From positions 1-38,363 of the forward strand of contig JAZLIS010000067.1 of the NCBI GenBank assembly GCA_045617505.1: DNA of 38,363 nucleotides, written 5' to 3'. The translations under genes were made by a program, and so were the position numbers. The DNA comes from Cacconaster sp045617505. Lineage in GTDB: Bacteria; Bacteroidota; Bacteroidia; Bacteroidales; UBA932. Positions within the stretch are counted from its first letter, which is position 1. Each line of letters begins with the position of its first letter. A model generated the notes under the pieces. It saw only the letters and a program-made list of their open reading frames with translations, searched no databases and was not told where the DNA came from. Positions 24,642-33,335 of the stretch are shown one piece after another.

Positions 24642-26300
24642 TTATCGTGCTCCGCCACCGAAACCTCCTCCGGAGAAGCCACCGCCACCTCCGAATGAGG
24701 AGAAGCCTCCGTGACCGGCGACGGAAGAAGCCGTCTGAACTGAAACCACTCTGGTCATCGACATACCATAATGGTTGGAGAGGAATATCACCCTGTGGAA
24801 AGTGGGGTAATCGTAACCGACAACCTCTTCGAATGCCTTGGGATTGATTTCCTTGAATTCCTCAGCCACTTTGTCGGCAATCCCGAAGAGAGCGGCATAG
24901 ACAAGATAATCCTGCCACAGGACAACCTCGGCGGATTTTCTTTCATTGATAAGGGTAGCCTCCTTGAGGAAGTTGCGAAGACCTATCAATCCCCTCGCCT
25001 GCTCCTGGCCGGACGGCAGGAACCTGCTGCCTTCCGTGTATCCGTCCTCCCTGAGGTTGTGGGAGCCTTCACTCTTGACAGAATCAAGCCAGGACTGAAT
25101 CTCCTTCGCGTGTCGGGAAGCCCAACGGGGAAATTCCTTTTCCTGAAGAACCCTGTCCGCTCCCGCTGCGGATTCGAGCAATCTGTAAAGCCCGTTCATA
25201 GCCCCCTTGAGAGAGTCCGTGCTGGCGGGACCGTCAAGGACGATATCCACTTTTTTTCTGCCATTTTTTACAACGGTGATATACTGATTCTGCAAAAGCC
25301 TGAGAATCATCGCCCCTGCAATGCCGCCTCCGGAGCCTGCAGCTCTGCCCTGAACCAGTACGCTGTTAGCCTCCAGCAGATTGCCGCGGAAAGGAATGTC
25401 ACGGAAAAGCCCTATCTCTTTCAGGGACTTGACTCCAAAAATACGTAGATTGCGCTTGCGGACAATAGTGCAGCCAAGCCAAACCATAAAAGCCGTGCAA
25501 AATCCGAAAATCGAAAACCCTATCCACGGCGAAAAATCATCCTCCTGAGAATCCAGATACTCCTGATAGGCGCTACCCTTGAAAGCAGTCGCCTGAAGTT
25601 CCGCAAAATCAACGTCCCGGACACTGCCGGAGTTGAAAATTCCCTTGTTGAAACGGGCCAGCAGGATCACTGAATATTCATCCGAGTTAAACGGAGCCGA
25701 TGTCAGAGCCTCAATCCGCCCCTCAGCAAAATTGACCGTACCGTCGAACCCGAAGGCCCAGATTGCAGCGTTTGCATCGTCAAAAGGCTGACCTTCAGCA
25801 GAGACGGTCACCTTAACCCTCTGTGGACGCGGCCTTATCCCCGGAGAGACGAACTGAAGATGAAGAGCGTCATAGTCATTCAGGGACTTGACGACATTGC
25901 TCATACGGTAGGAGACGGTAAACAGATGTTTCCCATAGAAACCAAGACCCCAGCACAACTCGCATCCGTCACCTTTGGACACCACCCCACATCTGAAGGC
26001 CTTAGCCTCAATTGACCGGTTGACATTCCACTGCCCGATGTTTTCAAACCCCTTTCCATCTTCGCTGACGGAGAGACCGGAGATTTCCATATCACCGAGA
26101 TTCCGTCTTACCAGATACCATTCGGTGCCTTCGTATATTTCAACGTCCCACACCTCCGTCACTGAGGCGCTTCCGTCCTGATGGAGCACCGCGGAAACGG
26201 ACACACCGTTTACAGAAGAGACATCCCCGCCGCAGGCATCAGCCGGCAGCAGAGAGTTCAGGAATGAGACAATCAGTACGGAAAGCAGCAGACGCCTCAT
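24642..26300 (-). CDS. DUF2207 membrane protein with glycine-rich tail
   Basis: 552 residues: signal peptide (LLLSVLIVSFLNSLLPADA), an extracytoplasmic beta-rich DUF2207 domain, a membrane helix near 255-275 (IGFSIFGFCTAFMVWLGCTI), a cytoplasmic domain, a second hydrophobic stretch (LVYAALFGIADKVAEEF) and a C-terminal tail of SFGGGGGFSGGGFGGGAR. The Gly-rich end is common in this family. It starts 7 nt after lemA, a pairing seen repeatedly in bacteria. Role unknown; envelope stress or surface assembly is inferred from association with LemA. Confidence 0.85.
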   Translation of the reverse strand: MRRLLLSVLIVSFLNSLLPADACGGDVSSVNGVSVSAVLHQDGSASVTEVWDVEIYEGTEWYLVRRNLGDMEISGLSVSEDGKGFENIGQWNVNRSIEAKAFRCGVVSKGDGCELCWGLGFYGKHLFTVSYRMSNVVKSLNDYDALHLQFVSPGIRPRPQRVKVTVSAEGQPFDDANAAIWAFGFDGTVNFAEGRIEALTSAPFNSDEYSVILLARFNKGIFNSGSVRDVDFAELQATAFKGSAYQEYLDSQEDDFSPWIGFSIFGFCTAFMVWLGCTIVRKRNLRIFGVKSLKEIGLFRDIPFRGNLLEANSVLVQGRAAGSGGGIAGAMILRLLQNQYITVVKNGRKKVDIVLDGPASTDSLKGAMNGLYRLLESAAGADRVLQEKEFPRWASRHAKEIQSWLDSVKSEGSHNLREDGYTEGSRFLPSGQEQARGLIGLRNFLKEATLINERKSAEVVLWQDYLVYAALFGIADKVAEEFKEINPKAFEEVVGYDYPTFHRVIFLSNHYGMSMTRVVSVQTASSVAGHGGFSSFGGGGGFSGGGFGGGAR

Positions 26301-26307
26301 CCCGGGA

Positions 26308-26853
26308 CTATCCGATTTTCATCGAGGGCATCTGGTCCTTACCCTGATTTTCAACGAGATATTCCTTGGCGGCATATCCAAGTATGCCTGCAACCAAGTT
26401 GCTCGGGAACTGGCGGACTATCCTGTTGAAGGAGGTGACTGAGTCGTTATAGACCATACGGCTCATCCTTACCTGATTTTCGTATGTGTTGACGCTGTCC
26501 ATAGTCTTGGTGTAGGTCTCGCTGGCCTTGAGTTCGGGGTACTGCTCCGCCACAGCGACGATGCGGCTCAATGCACCGCTGAGAAGAGTCTCCTGTGCAT
26601 TGGCATCAGCCGAGGTGCTGGATGCGGTCACGGCCTTGCGCTGGGCAATCACCTGCTGAAGGGTATTGAACTCATATTCAGAATAGGACTTGGTAAGTTC
26701 TGCGAGAGCTGTCAGAGCATCCCAGCGGCTCGCTTGCTGGACACCTATCTGACTGAGAGAATTCTTGCAGAGTTCTTCCTTGCTCACAAGTCTGCGTTGC
26801 ACTCCCACAAACCAGAGAACGATGAGCGCAACGACGGCGATTATTACTAACAT
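26308..26853 (-). CDS. lemA: LemA family protein
   Basis: 181 residues: one N-terminal helix (MLVIIAVVALIVLWFVGV), then a helical bundle with the LemA hallmarks WDALTALAELTKSYSEYE, TYENQVRMSRMVYNDSV and FNRIVRQFPSNLVAGILGY. LemA proteins are membrane-anchored with the N-terminus outside; their molecular role is unsettled. It is 41 nt downstream of the guaA-like gene and 7 nt upstream of the DUF2207 gene. Confidence 0.92.
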   Translation of the reverse strand: MLVIIAVVALIVLWFVGVQRRLVSKEELCKNSLSQIGVQQASRWDALTALAELTKSYSEYEFNTLQQVIAQRKAVTASSTSADANAQETLLSGALSRIVAVAEQYPELKASETYTKTMDSVNTYENQVRMSRMVYNDSVTSFNRIVRQFPSNLVAGILGYAAKEYLVENQGKDQMPSMKIG

Positions 26854-26894
26854 ATTAATAATTTTTTTAGAAAATGTTTACAAATCTTGGCAGA

Positions 26895-27854
26895 TTACTC
26901 CCACTCGATTGTCGCAGGCGGTTTGGGTGAGATGTCGTAAACGACTCTGTTCACTCCCTCAACCTGGGATATTATATCGGTGGCGACTTTCTGCAGGAAC
27001 TCGAAGGGAAGGTCGATGACCTGAGCGGAGACTGCGTCAACGGAATTGACAGCACGGAGGGCGATGACGTTGTCGTATGTGCGACGGCCGTCGGTCACGC
27101 CTGTGCTGCGTACGGGAAGCAGCACTGCACCCGCCTGCCAGATCTTGTCATACAGGCCTTCGGCACACAAGGCGTTGATATAGATTGCATCGGCTTCCTG
27201 TAGGATATGGATGCGCTCCGGGGTAACCTCCTCAAGGCAGCGGACTCCGAGACCAGGACCGGGGAAAGGATGACGGCCGAGGAAATGGGCATCCAGACCA
27301 AGTTCCGCACCAACTTCACGCACCTCATATTTATAGAGATATTTCAGCGGCTCAACGAGTCCGAAATGGAGATCTTCGGGAAGTCCGCCCACGTTGTGGT
27401 GGCTCTTGATTGTTCCCTTGTCGGAATGGGATTCGGCGATGTCGGGCCAGATTGTACCCTGCGCCAGCCATTTAGCATCCTTCACCTTGCGGGCCTCCTC
27501 CGCGAAGATATCCACGAATTTCTTGCCGATTATCTTGCGTTTCTGCTCAGGGTCCGTCACACCCTTGAGGTCTGCAAAGAACCGGTCGGCGGCGCGTACT
27601 CCGACGACGTTGAGGCCCATACCTTCGTAGTGGCTCAAGACATCCTCGAACTCATTCTTGCGGAGGAGTCCGTGATCCACGAAAATACATACGAGATTAT
27701 GGCCTATGGCCTTATCTATCAGACAGGCGACGACAGTGGAATCCACTCCGCCCGACAGTCCGAGGACAACTGTATCGTTGCCCACGGTATTCCTGATTTC
27801 AGCAATGGCGTCAGCCACAAACTGCTTGGGGTTAATCTTTTCTCCGTTGTACAT
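26895..27854 (-). CDS. guaA: GMP synthase ATP-pyrophosphatase subunit, no glutaminase domain
   Basis: 319 residues. It holds the ATP-PPase P-loop LGLSGGVDST near residue 32, FVDHGLLRKNE, the XMP-binding segment GTIWPDIAESH, RHPFPGPGLGVR and the C-terminal dimerisation part ending in KPPATIEWE, all as in GuaA. The usual N-terminal class I amidotransferase domain of about 190 residues is absent, and no remnant lies upstream, where the typA promoter region begins at once. The enzyme amidates XMP to GMP with ATP. It must use free ammonia or a separately encoded glutaminase, as in archaea. A weak -7-like TACCTTCG lies on its strand upstream. Confidence 0.9.
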   Translation of the reverse strand: MYNGEKINPKQFVADAIAEIRNTVGNDTVVLGLSGGVDSTVVACLIDKAIGHNLVCIFVDHGLLRKNEFEDVLSHYEGMGLNVVGVRAADRFFADLKGVTDPEQKRKIIGKKFVDIFAEEARKVKDAKWLAQGTIWPDIAESHSDKGTIKSHHNVGGLPEDLHFGLVEPLKYLYKYEVREVGAELGLDAHFLGRHPFPGPGLGVRCLEEVTPERIHILQEADAIYINALCAEGLYDKIWQAGAVLLPVRSTGVTDGRRTYDNVIALRAVNSVDAVSAQVIDLPFEFLQKVATDIISQVEGVNRVVYDISPKPPATIEWE

Positions 27855-27920
27855 ATGGGTTTTATTTGAATTTCAACCCTGCGAAGGTAATAAAAAATAG
27901 TATTTAAAGATTATTATTTC

Positions 27921-27928
27921 TACTTTTG
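27921..27928 (+). promoter_or_regulatory. -7 element of typA
   Basis: TACTTTTG matches TAnnTTTG and ends 20 nt before the typA ATG. It lies in the 94-bp divergent gap with guaA. No convincing -33 TTG was found. Confidence 0.5.
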
Positions 27929-27948
27929 CGCGACCAAATTTTCAAGAT

Positions 27949-29748
27949 ATGCAGGACATAAGGAACATTGCCATAATCGCCCACGTTGACCACGGAAAGA
28001 CCACACTGGTTGACAGGATGATATATCAGGCCCAACTCACCCGCAAGGCGGAAGACCTCAACGAGCTCATCCTCGACAACAACGACCTTGAAAGGGAAAG
28101 GGGTATAACCATTCTGGCAAAGAACGTTTCAGTACCTTACAAAGGTGTCAAAATCAACATCATAGACACTCCGGGCCACGCCGATTTCGGAGGCGAGGTG
28201 GAGCGTGTGCTCAATATGGCCGACGGAGTGCTGCTGCTGGTGGATGCCTTCGAGGGGACAATGCCCCAGACCAGATTCGTCCTGCAGAAAGCCGTGGAGA
28301 TGGGAAAGAAGCCCATCGTGGTCATCAACAAGGTAGATAAACTCAACTGCCGTCCCGATGAAGTGAACGAAGAGGTGTTCGACCTGATGTTCTCTCTTGG
28401 AGCAACCGAGGAACAGCTTGACTTCAAGACCGTTTTCGGAAGTGCCAAGCAGGGTTGGATGTCATTGGACTGGCGCCGCCCGACAACGGACATCACCCCT
28501 CTGCTGGACACCATAATCGAGGAAATTCCTGCGCCTCAGATCAAGGAAGGTACTCCCCAGATGCTGATTTCATCTTTGGAATATTCCCCTTACGTGGGAC
28601 GTATCGCAGTGGGACGCATCACCAGAGGAAGCCTGAAGGCGGGAATGCCGGTATCCCTCTGCAAGCGCTACGACATAGTGGAGAAGCAGAAGGTCAAGGA
28701 ACTGATGGTGTTCGAAGGACTTGAGAAGAAGAAGGTTGACAGCGTCCAGTGCGGCGACATCTGCGCCGTCGTGGGCATTGACGGTTTCGAAATCGGAGAT
28801 ACAATCGCGGACATCGAGAATCCGGAGGCCCTGCCCCCCATCGCGGTCGATGAGCCAACGATGAGTATGACCTTCACCATCAACGACTCCCCCTTCTTCG
28901 GACGCGAAGGCAAATTCGTCACTTCACGGCACATACGTGAAAGGCTTGAGAAGGAACTGGAGAAGAATCTGGCGCTCAGGGTGAAACCCGGCATCAATGC
29001 CGATTCGTTCGTGGTCTATGGCCGGGGTGTGCTTCACCTCTCCATCCTCATCGAGACAATGAGGCGCGAAGGTTTCGAACTTCAGGTCGGGCAGCCCCGT
29101 GTCCTCGACAAAACAATCAACGGCCAGCGTTGCGAACCTATTGAATATCTCACAATCGACGTACCCGAGGAGTTCGTGGGAAAAGCCATCGAATTCTCCA
29201 CCAGACGCAAGGCGGCCCTGATTCATATGGAGACGCGCGGAGACAGGACCCATCTCGATTTCGAGATTCCCGCTCGCGGACTGATGGGACTCCGCAGCAA
29301 TCTGCTGACAGCCACTCAGGGAGAGGCCGTCGTTGCGCACAGGTTCAAGGGCTACGAACCCTACAAAGGTGATATTGAGAAGAGGACCAACGGATCGCTC
29401 GTCGCCAACGAAACCGGACTTGCCGTGGCATACGCGATGGACAAACTTCAGGACAGAGGCCGATTCTTCATCGACCCTGGCGAAGAGGTCTATGCCGGAC
29501 AGGTGGTCGGTGAGCATATCCGCGATTTCGACCTCAATATCAATGTCTGCAAGACAAAGAAACTGACCAACGTCCGTGCCGCAGGCACCGACGAGAAGGT
29601 TATGCTCCCCCCTGCCGTGAAATTCTCACTTGAAGAGGCTTTGGAGTACATACAGGAGGACGAACTTGTCGAAGTGACTCCCGTATCGATGCGTATGCGC
29701 AAGATTCTCCTTGACGAGAACGCCCGCAAGCGCGCCGCCCGAAACTGA
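27949..29748 (+). CDS. typA: Ribosome-associated GTPase TypA/BipA
   Basis: 599 residues, full family length. G motifs are intact: AHVDHGKTTLVD (G1), RERGIT (G2), DTPGHADFGGEVERVLNMAD (G3) and NKVDK (G4). The EF-Tu-like domain II, EF-G-like domains III and V, and the TypA-specific C-terminal domain (RGLMGLRSNLLTATQGEAVV; RTNGSLVANETG) follow. TypA supports 50S subunit assembly, especially in cold or stress. It is monocistronic and converges on the GH38 gene with a 32-nt gap. Confidence 0.96.
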   Translation: MQDIRNIAIIAHVDHGKTTLVDRMIYQAQLTRKAEDLNELILDNNDLERERGITILAKNVSVPYKGVKINIIDTPGHADFGGEVERVLNMADGVLLLVDAFEGTMPQTRFVLQKAVEMGKKPIVVINKVDKLNCRPDEVNEEVFDLMFSLGATEEQLDFKTVFGSAKQGWMSLDWRRPTTDITPLLDTIIEEIPAPQIKEGTPQMLISSLEYSPYVGRIAVGRITRGSLKAGMPVSLCKRYDIVEKQKVKELMVFEGLEKKKVDSVQCGDICAVVGIDGFEIGDTIADIENPEALPPIAVDEPTMSMTFTINDSPFFGREGKFVTSRHIRERLEKELEKNLALRVKPGINADSFVVYGRGVLHLSILIETMRREGFELQVGQPRVLDKTINGQRCEPIEYLTIDVPEEFVGKAIEFSTRRKAALIHMETRGDRTHLDFEIPARGLMGLRSNLLTATQGEAVVAHRFKGYEPYKGDIEKRTNGSLVANETGLAVAYAMDKLQDRGRFFIDPGEEVYAGQVVGEHIRDFDLNINVCKTKKLTNVRAAGTDEKVMLPPAVKFSLEEALEYIQEDELVEVTPVSMRMRKILLDENARKRAARN

Positions 29749-29780
29749 TTCCTTTACTGGAAAGTTGCGCAAAACGCGAG

Positions 29781-32700
29781 TTATTTTTCTGCGGTGGCTG
29801 AGAATACAATCATTCTGCGGTCTGCGGGCAATTCCACCTCCGTGGCACTGTCCATAGGGATGCTGACAAGGTACATATAGGTATAGACGCAAGCCTTGTT
29901 CCTGACTGACGGGTTGTGGGTGTGAGTGCCGATGTATGCAATGTCATCGAATCTCATCTCGGATTCGTAGTAACCCGGCCAACCGTAAACTCCGTAAAAT
30001 CCGGTGTAGTTGGAAACGGTCTTCCTATATTCCCTGTCCCCGACCTTGAATGTTGCAGTGGCTGCGTCACCTGCTGCGGAAGCCACGAGCAGATGGAGAG
30101 TCCTGGTCCCTTCAGGAACACTTACCTTCTGGGATTTGCAGGAAACGGCATCCCTGTAGTCGGGCTCCCCGAATGAGAAGGGTATGCCTGCGTGCTCGAT
30201 GCTTTCGGGCAGGACCTCCGCCGCAAATGACTCGCGTGCCCTGCCTATCTGGCCCTGACTGGTGAAACTGTCGGTGGTGATGGCCACGATGTTGAAGGGC
30301 AGTTCAACCTTCTCGAATTCACGTTTGGCTATGGCTGCAGGGGCATCTTCAAAGCGCACCCTGAATGTCCTGAGCGCAAACTTGTCTGACTTGACTTCCA
30401 GGGATTTGCCGCTTGCTGACGCAGCGCACTTGTAGTCTTCGATGCCGTTCAGCTCCTCGACGCTCCTTACTCCCGAGGCGAACTGTATTTTCCCCTCTGC
30501 GCCCTTGCCTGAAAGTTCATATACGCGCACAATGTAGCCGTCGCCGTTCTGAGCCTTCTTGAATGCCTTCACGCGCAGGTTCCTGTTCGTACTGTGGAGC
30601 ATTGAAAATTGCCTGCCGAGCTTGCCGTCGTGCTTGCCTGTAACGTATGCCGCCTTGGGCTGGTTGAGCCCGTCGGCATCAATGTCCGCCACTGCGGGGT
30701 CAAGTGCGCCCTTGTGGCCGACGATGGAATAGGTGAATGTATGCTTTCCGAAATCCTGAGTCTGCTGTTCGGTGCATTCCTTGATTGCCGAAGGAGTGTG
30801 GAACAGGGTGAGCCGGACTGTATGGTCGTCGGGCTTGTCCCAGCCGTAGCGGCCGTCATTCATAATGGTCACTCCGTATGAGCCGTCCTCTGCCGTCATA
30901 TCAGCCCACTGCTGGGCAACGACTTCGTATGCCGTAAGCGTGTTCACGCCCCTGCGGACGTGGCCCATACCGAGGTCGTAGGTCGCCTCCTCCGCATCGA
31001 ATGATACGGGGAATGCGGCTTTGAGCAGTGATTTCCTTGAATTCCAGTCCACGTCATTGACTATGTCAATGCGTTCGTCAGTTGCGCCGTCAGTGAGGAT
31101 GATTCTCTGGATGAAGCTTGAGCCGGCGTGTTTCCTCTCAACCTTGAGCACAGCCCTCAGCGAACCGCATTCCTCGACTGAAACCTTCACGTCACCGTTC
31201 ACCTTTTCGGGAGTGCTGTCCACCACGCTCTTGAGAATCTCCCAGGCGGGCCAGGCTTCCGAAACATTGTCGGGGAAGAAATCATAGCCGAAAACTTCGC
31301 CCTGACGGACGATTTCTCTGCCGTAGCGCTTGTCGATAATTGAGCAGATGTCTCCGTCGGCGTTGACGGTCAGCCTATAGATTCTGTTCTCTATGGTATT
31401 ACCGGCAGCTTTGAGTGCCGGGCTTACGGCCTCCGCCTTCTTTGAAGGTCTGAAATCATAGACTGCGAGGCCCATTGAGGGAACATATCCTGCAAATGCC
31501 ACAGTCACCTTGTTTCCCTCCCGGGCAATAATCTGTGACTTGACCATCTTTCCGTCAGGGCCGTACACGTCAACTGACCTGCATCCTTCGGGAATCTCGA
31601 TGTCAATGGTGGCCAAGCCGTTATTGTCAGCCGTAACGTGGTTAAATACAAGAACCGGAGTGCCTTTGACAGCGGTGTTCATCACTGAACCCACTGACTC
31701 CATTCCGGTCTTGACCACACTCTCCATCTGGCGGAGAGTGATGTATTCGTCATTATAGGAGAATTGATAGACTTCGGGAATGCTGGTGCCGGTAAGGTCA
31801 TCGTGGAACTGGTGCCAGAGTATGCGTTTCCATCCCTCGTCGATGGTGTAGGCGGGGTATTTGACTCCACCGAGCCAGTCCGCCATACTGCTGATGCCCT
31901 CCGCCGCTCCGAGCATACGCTCGTTCCTTCGGTTAAGCATTTTCATCTCGACCTTGGAAGTGTAGTTTCCCGTGGCGTGAACGTCCATCAGAAGTTCGCC
32001 GTCGAATTCAGGGAGGCGAGAATCCCAGAGATATTTCTTGAACATCTCGTCGGAAGTGGCGAACTTGACGTTGTAGGCCTCTCCGGGGTTGTGGAAAGCA
32101 TCGTTCACATATCTTACGCCGGTAGGGGTGGCCGAACCGCCTATGTCGCCCGTACCGAAGTACCTGAACGCCGCGGGTATGGGGCTGCCTTCGAGACGAT
32201 TTTTGAAGTCATCGAAGTCTGTCACCGGCGCGTTGGGACTCCAGGCGTAGTTTCCACCGTCCAAAGTTGCCATAACTTTGCCACCGTCCAAACCTTTCCA
32301 TACTCCGAAATAGAAGGGAATCTTCTTGCCGTTTTCATAGAAGGGGTTGGTGCGCCACTGGAGTTTCTGAGTGCCGAAACCGATGAGGCCGCAGTGCGCG
32401 GCAACTGAAGGCAGCTGCCAGCCGAATCCGAAGCAGTCGGGGAGCATTATGTCGGTGGAAAGAATGCCGAATTCATTGCGGTAGAACTCCTGACCGAGGA
32501 GGATGTTCCTTATGTTGGATTCTATCGAGGGCATATTGGGGTCGTTTGCATCCCAAGATGCGCCTGAGATATGCCATCGGCCCTGCTTGACGTATTTCTT
32601 GAGTTTTTCGTAAAGATCGGGATAATATTCCTTTGCCCAGCGATATTTGATGGCTCCCTCAAAATTGAAGATGTAGTCGGGGTATTCCTCAATCAGGGCG

Positions 32701-32888
32701 AAGTTCTGTACGAGGGTGTTGTGCACGTACTCGTTGATTGAGGTCTGGACTGTCCAGCGCCACTGCGTGTCGAAGTGTGCGTTGGCAACCATATAAACTG
32801 TGGGCTTTTCTTCCGGCTTTTCTGCGAAAGCCACGCCCCCTGTCAGGAAAAGCAGCAGGGCGGCGATCAAGATTTTTGTGAATTTCAT
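29781..32888 (-). CDS. Secreted glycoside hydrolase family 38 alpha-mannosidase
   Basis: 1035 residues with a signal peptide (MKFTKILIAALLLFLTGGVA, cleaved near AFA-EK). The zinc motif HFDTQWRW (near 38), the nucleophile motif LPDCFGFGWQLP and the second zinc His in WHQFHDDLTGTSIPE are those of GH38. A large beta-sandwich C-terminal region follows. It should trim alpha-mannosides from host or yeast N-glycans in the periplasm. It is not next to susCD or other glycoside hydrolases here, so it appears to act alone. The upstream 70 nt are AT-rich with near matches to the -7 box but no exact one. Confidence 0.92.
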   Translation of the reverse strand: MKFTKILIAALLLFLTGGVAFAEKPEEKPTVYMVANAHFDTQWRWTVQTSINEYVHNTLVQNFALIEEYPDYIFNFEGAIKYRWAKEYYPDLYEKLKKYVKQGRWHISGASWDANDPNMPSIESNIRNILLGQEFYRNEFGILSTDIMLPDCFGFGWQLPSVAAHCGLIGFGTQKLQWRTNPFYENGKKIPFYFGVWKGLDGGKVMATLDGGNYAWSPNAPVTDFDDFKNRLEGSPIPAAFRYFGTGDIGGSATPTGVRYVNDAFHNPGEAYNVKFATSDEMFKKYLWDSRLPEFDGELLMDVHATGNYTSKVEMKMLNRRNERMLGAAEGISSMADWLGGVKYPAYTIDEGWKRILWHQFHDDLTGTSIPEVYQFSYNDEYITLRQMESVVKTGMESVGSVMNTAVKGTPVLVFNHVTADNNGLATIDIEIPEGCRSVDVYGPDGKMVKSQIIAREGNKVTVAFAGYVPSMGLAVYDFRPSKKAEAVSPALKAAGNTIENRIYRLTVNADGDICSIIDKRYGREIVRQGEVFGYDFFPDNVSEAWPAWEILKSVVDSTPEKVNGDVKVSVEECGSLRAVLKVERKHAGSSFIQRIILTDGATDERIDIVNDVDWNSRKSLLKAAFPVSFDAEEATYDLGMGHVRRGVNTLTAYEVVAQQWADMTAEDGSYGVTIMNDGRYGWDKPDDHTVRLTLFHTPSAIKECTEQQTQDFGKHTFTYSIVGHKGALDPAVADIDADGLNQPKAAYVTGKHDGKLGRQFSMLHSTNRNLRVKAFKKAQNGDGYIVRVYELSGKGAEGKIQFASGVRSVEELNGIEDYKCAASASGKSLEVKSDKFALRTFRVRFEDAPAAIAKREFEKVELPFNIVAITTDSFTSQGQIGRARESFAAEVLPESIEHAGIPFSFGEPDYRDAVSCKSQKVSVPEGTRTLHLLVASAAGDAATATFKVGDREYRKTVSNYTGFYGVYGWPGYYESEMRFDDIAYIGTHTHNPSVRNKACVYTYMYLVSIPMDSATEVELPADRRMIVFSATAEK

Positions 32889-33020
32889 TGTATTCTGGCT
32901 ATGAAGTTTCAGTAATCAAATATCGCAAATAATATTGGTCTTAGCAACAAAAACTCGCTACGAGAAATGGGTCAAACAACGAGCGTCCGCGCAACATTTG
33001 AAGCTTCGTATAAGGTTTTT

Positions 33021-33141
33021 GATGGCCATCCCAGTTATTTCGCCGGGGATGGCCATCTTGCAAAAAGTCAACTTGCTTATAACCAACGCATAACGCTTTA
33101 CAACAATGGCTATCCCCCCGCAAAAATCAGGGATGTCCATC
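33021..33141. repeat. Palindromic GATGGCCATC repeat cluster
   Basis: The self-complementary 10-mer GATGGCCATC occurs exactly at 33021-33030 and 33048-33057, each flanked by C or G runs facing inward, giving an inverted pair GATGGCCATCCC / GGGGATGGCCATC. A degenerate second pair follows: AATGGCTATCCCC near 33105 and GGGATGTCCATC at 33130-33141. The two units are separated by about 47 nt. This looks like a REP-like or small palindromic repeat unit rather than a gene. Confidence 0.6.
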
Positions 33142-33148
33142 GTATTAT

Positions 33149-33192
33149 TCTCCACAAGAAAAGGAGCCTTGCGGCTCCTTTTCTTGTGGAGA
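33149..33192. terminator. Long perfect hairpin, likely bidirectional terminator
   Basis: Arms 33149-33168 and 33173-33192 are perfectly complementary over 20 bp around the loop TTGC. The inner core AAAAGGAGCC-TTGC-GGCTCCTTTT is a classical bidirectional terminator form. It lies between the GH38 promoter region and the integrase. It could end transcription from a gene separated by the insertion, or insulate the element. Confidence 0.65.
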
Positions 33193-33255
33193 TGGGCGGA
33201 CTATTATAACCCGAACCCCAAAGTTTTATAAAGTTTATAATTCACTATCTTTCAA

Positions 33256-33301
33256 ATACTTAAAGTATAATACGATATATTCAAATATATTAGGATATAT
33301 C
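33256..33301. repeat. AT-rich direct and inverted repeats upstream of the integrase
   Basis: ATACTTAAAGTAT (33256-33268) is symmetric apart from its central base. It is followed by GATATAT at 33274 and again at 33294, separated by TCAAATATATTAG. Such sequences beside an integrase gene may be arm-type integrase binding sites or an autoregulatory operator. This is inferred from position only. Confidence 0.35.
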
Positions 33302-33335
33302 AAAATTAGTGCGTAAAAATAAGGAGCACTTTTTT

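Larger units (their letters stand above)
32889..33335. other. 447-bp intergenic region at the element boundary
   Basis: No convincing gene is present. It holds the presumed promoter of the GH38 gene (32889-32960), the GATGGCCATC palindromic repeat cluster (33021-33141), a 20-bp perfect hairpin (33149-33192) and an AT-rich stretch with direct repeats before the integrase (33195-33335). The left junction of the integrated element is probably here; no tRNA or other obvious target gene was recognised. Confidence 0.6.

Noticed and set aside
27207..27869. 220-residue plus-strand frame over the GMP synthase gene
   Set aside because: It is a shadow of the strongly conserved ATP-pyrophosphatase; no domain is seen in the plus frame.
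32967..33209. 80-residue plus-strand frame before the integrase, and small minus-strand frames opposite it
   Set aside because: They run through the GATGGCCATC palindromes and the perfect hairpin, so their apparent sequence repeats come from DNA symmetry. No domain or start signal supports translation.
33309..33335. GTG start for the integrase
   Set aside because: The ATG at 33336 has AAGGAG at a sensible distance, and the family N-terminus begins right after it.
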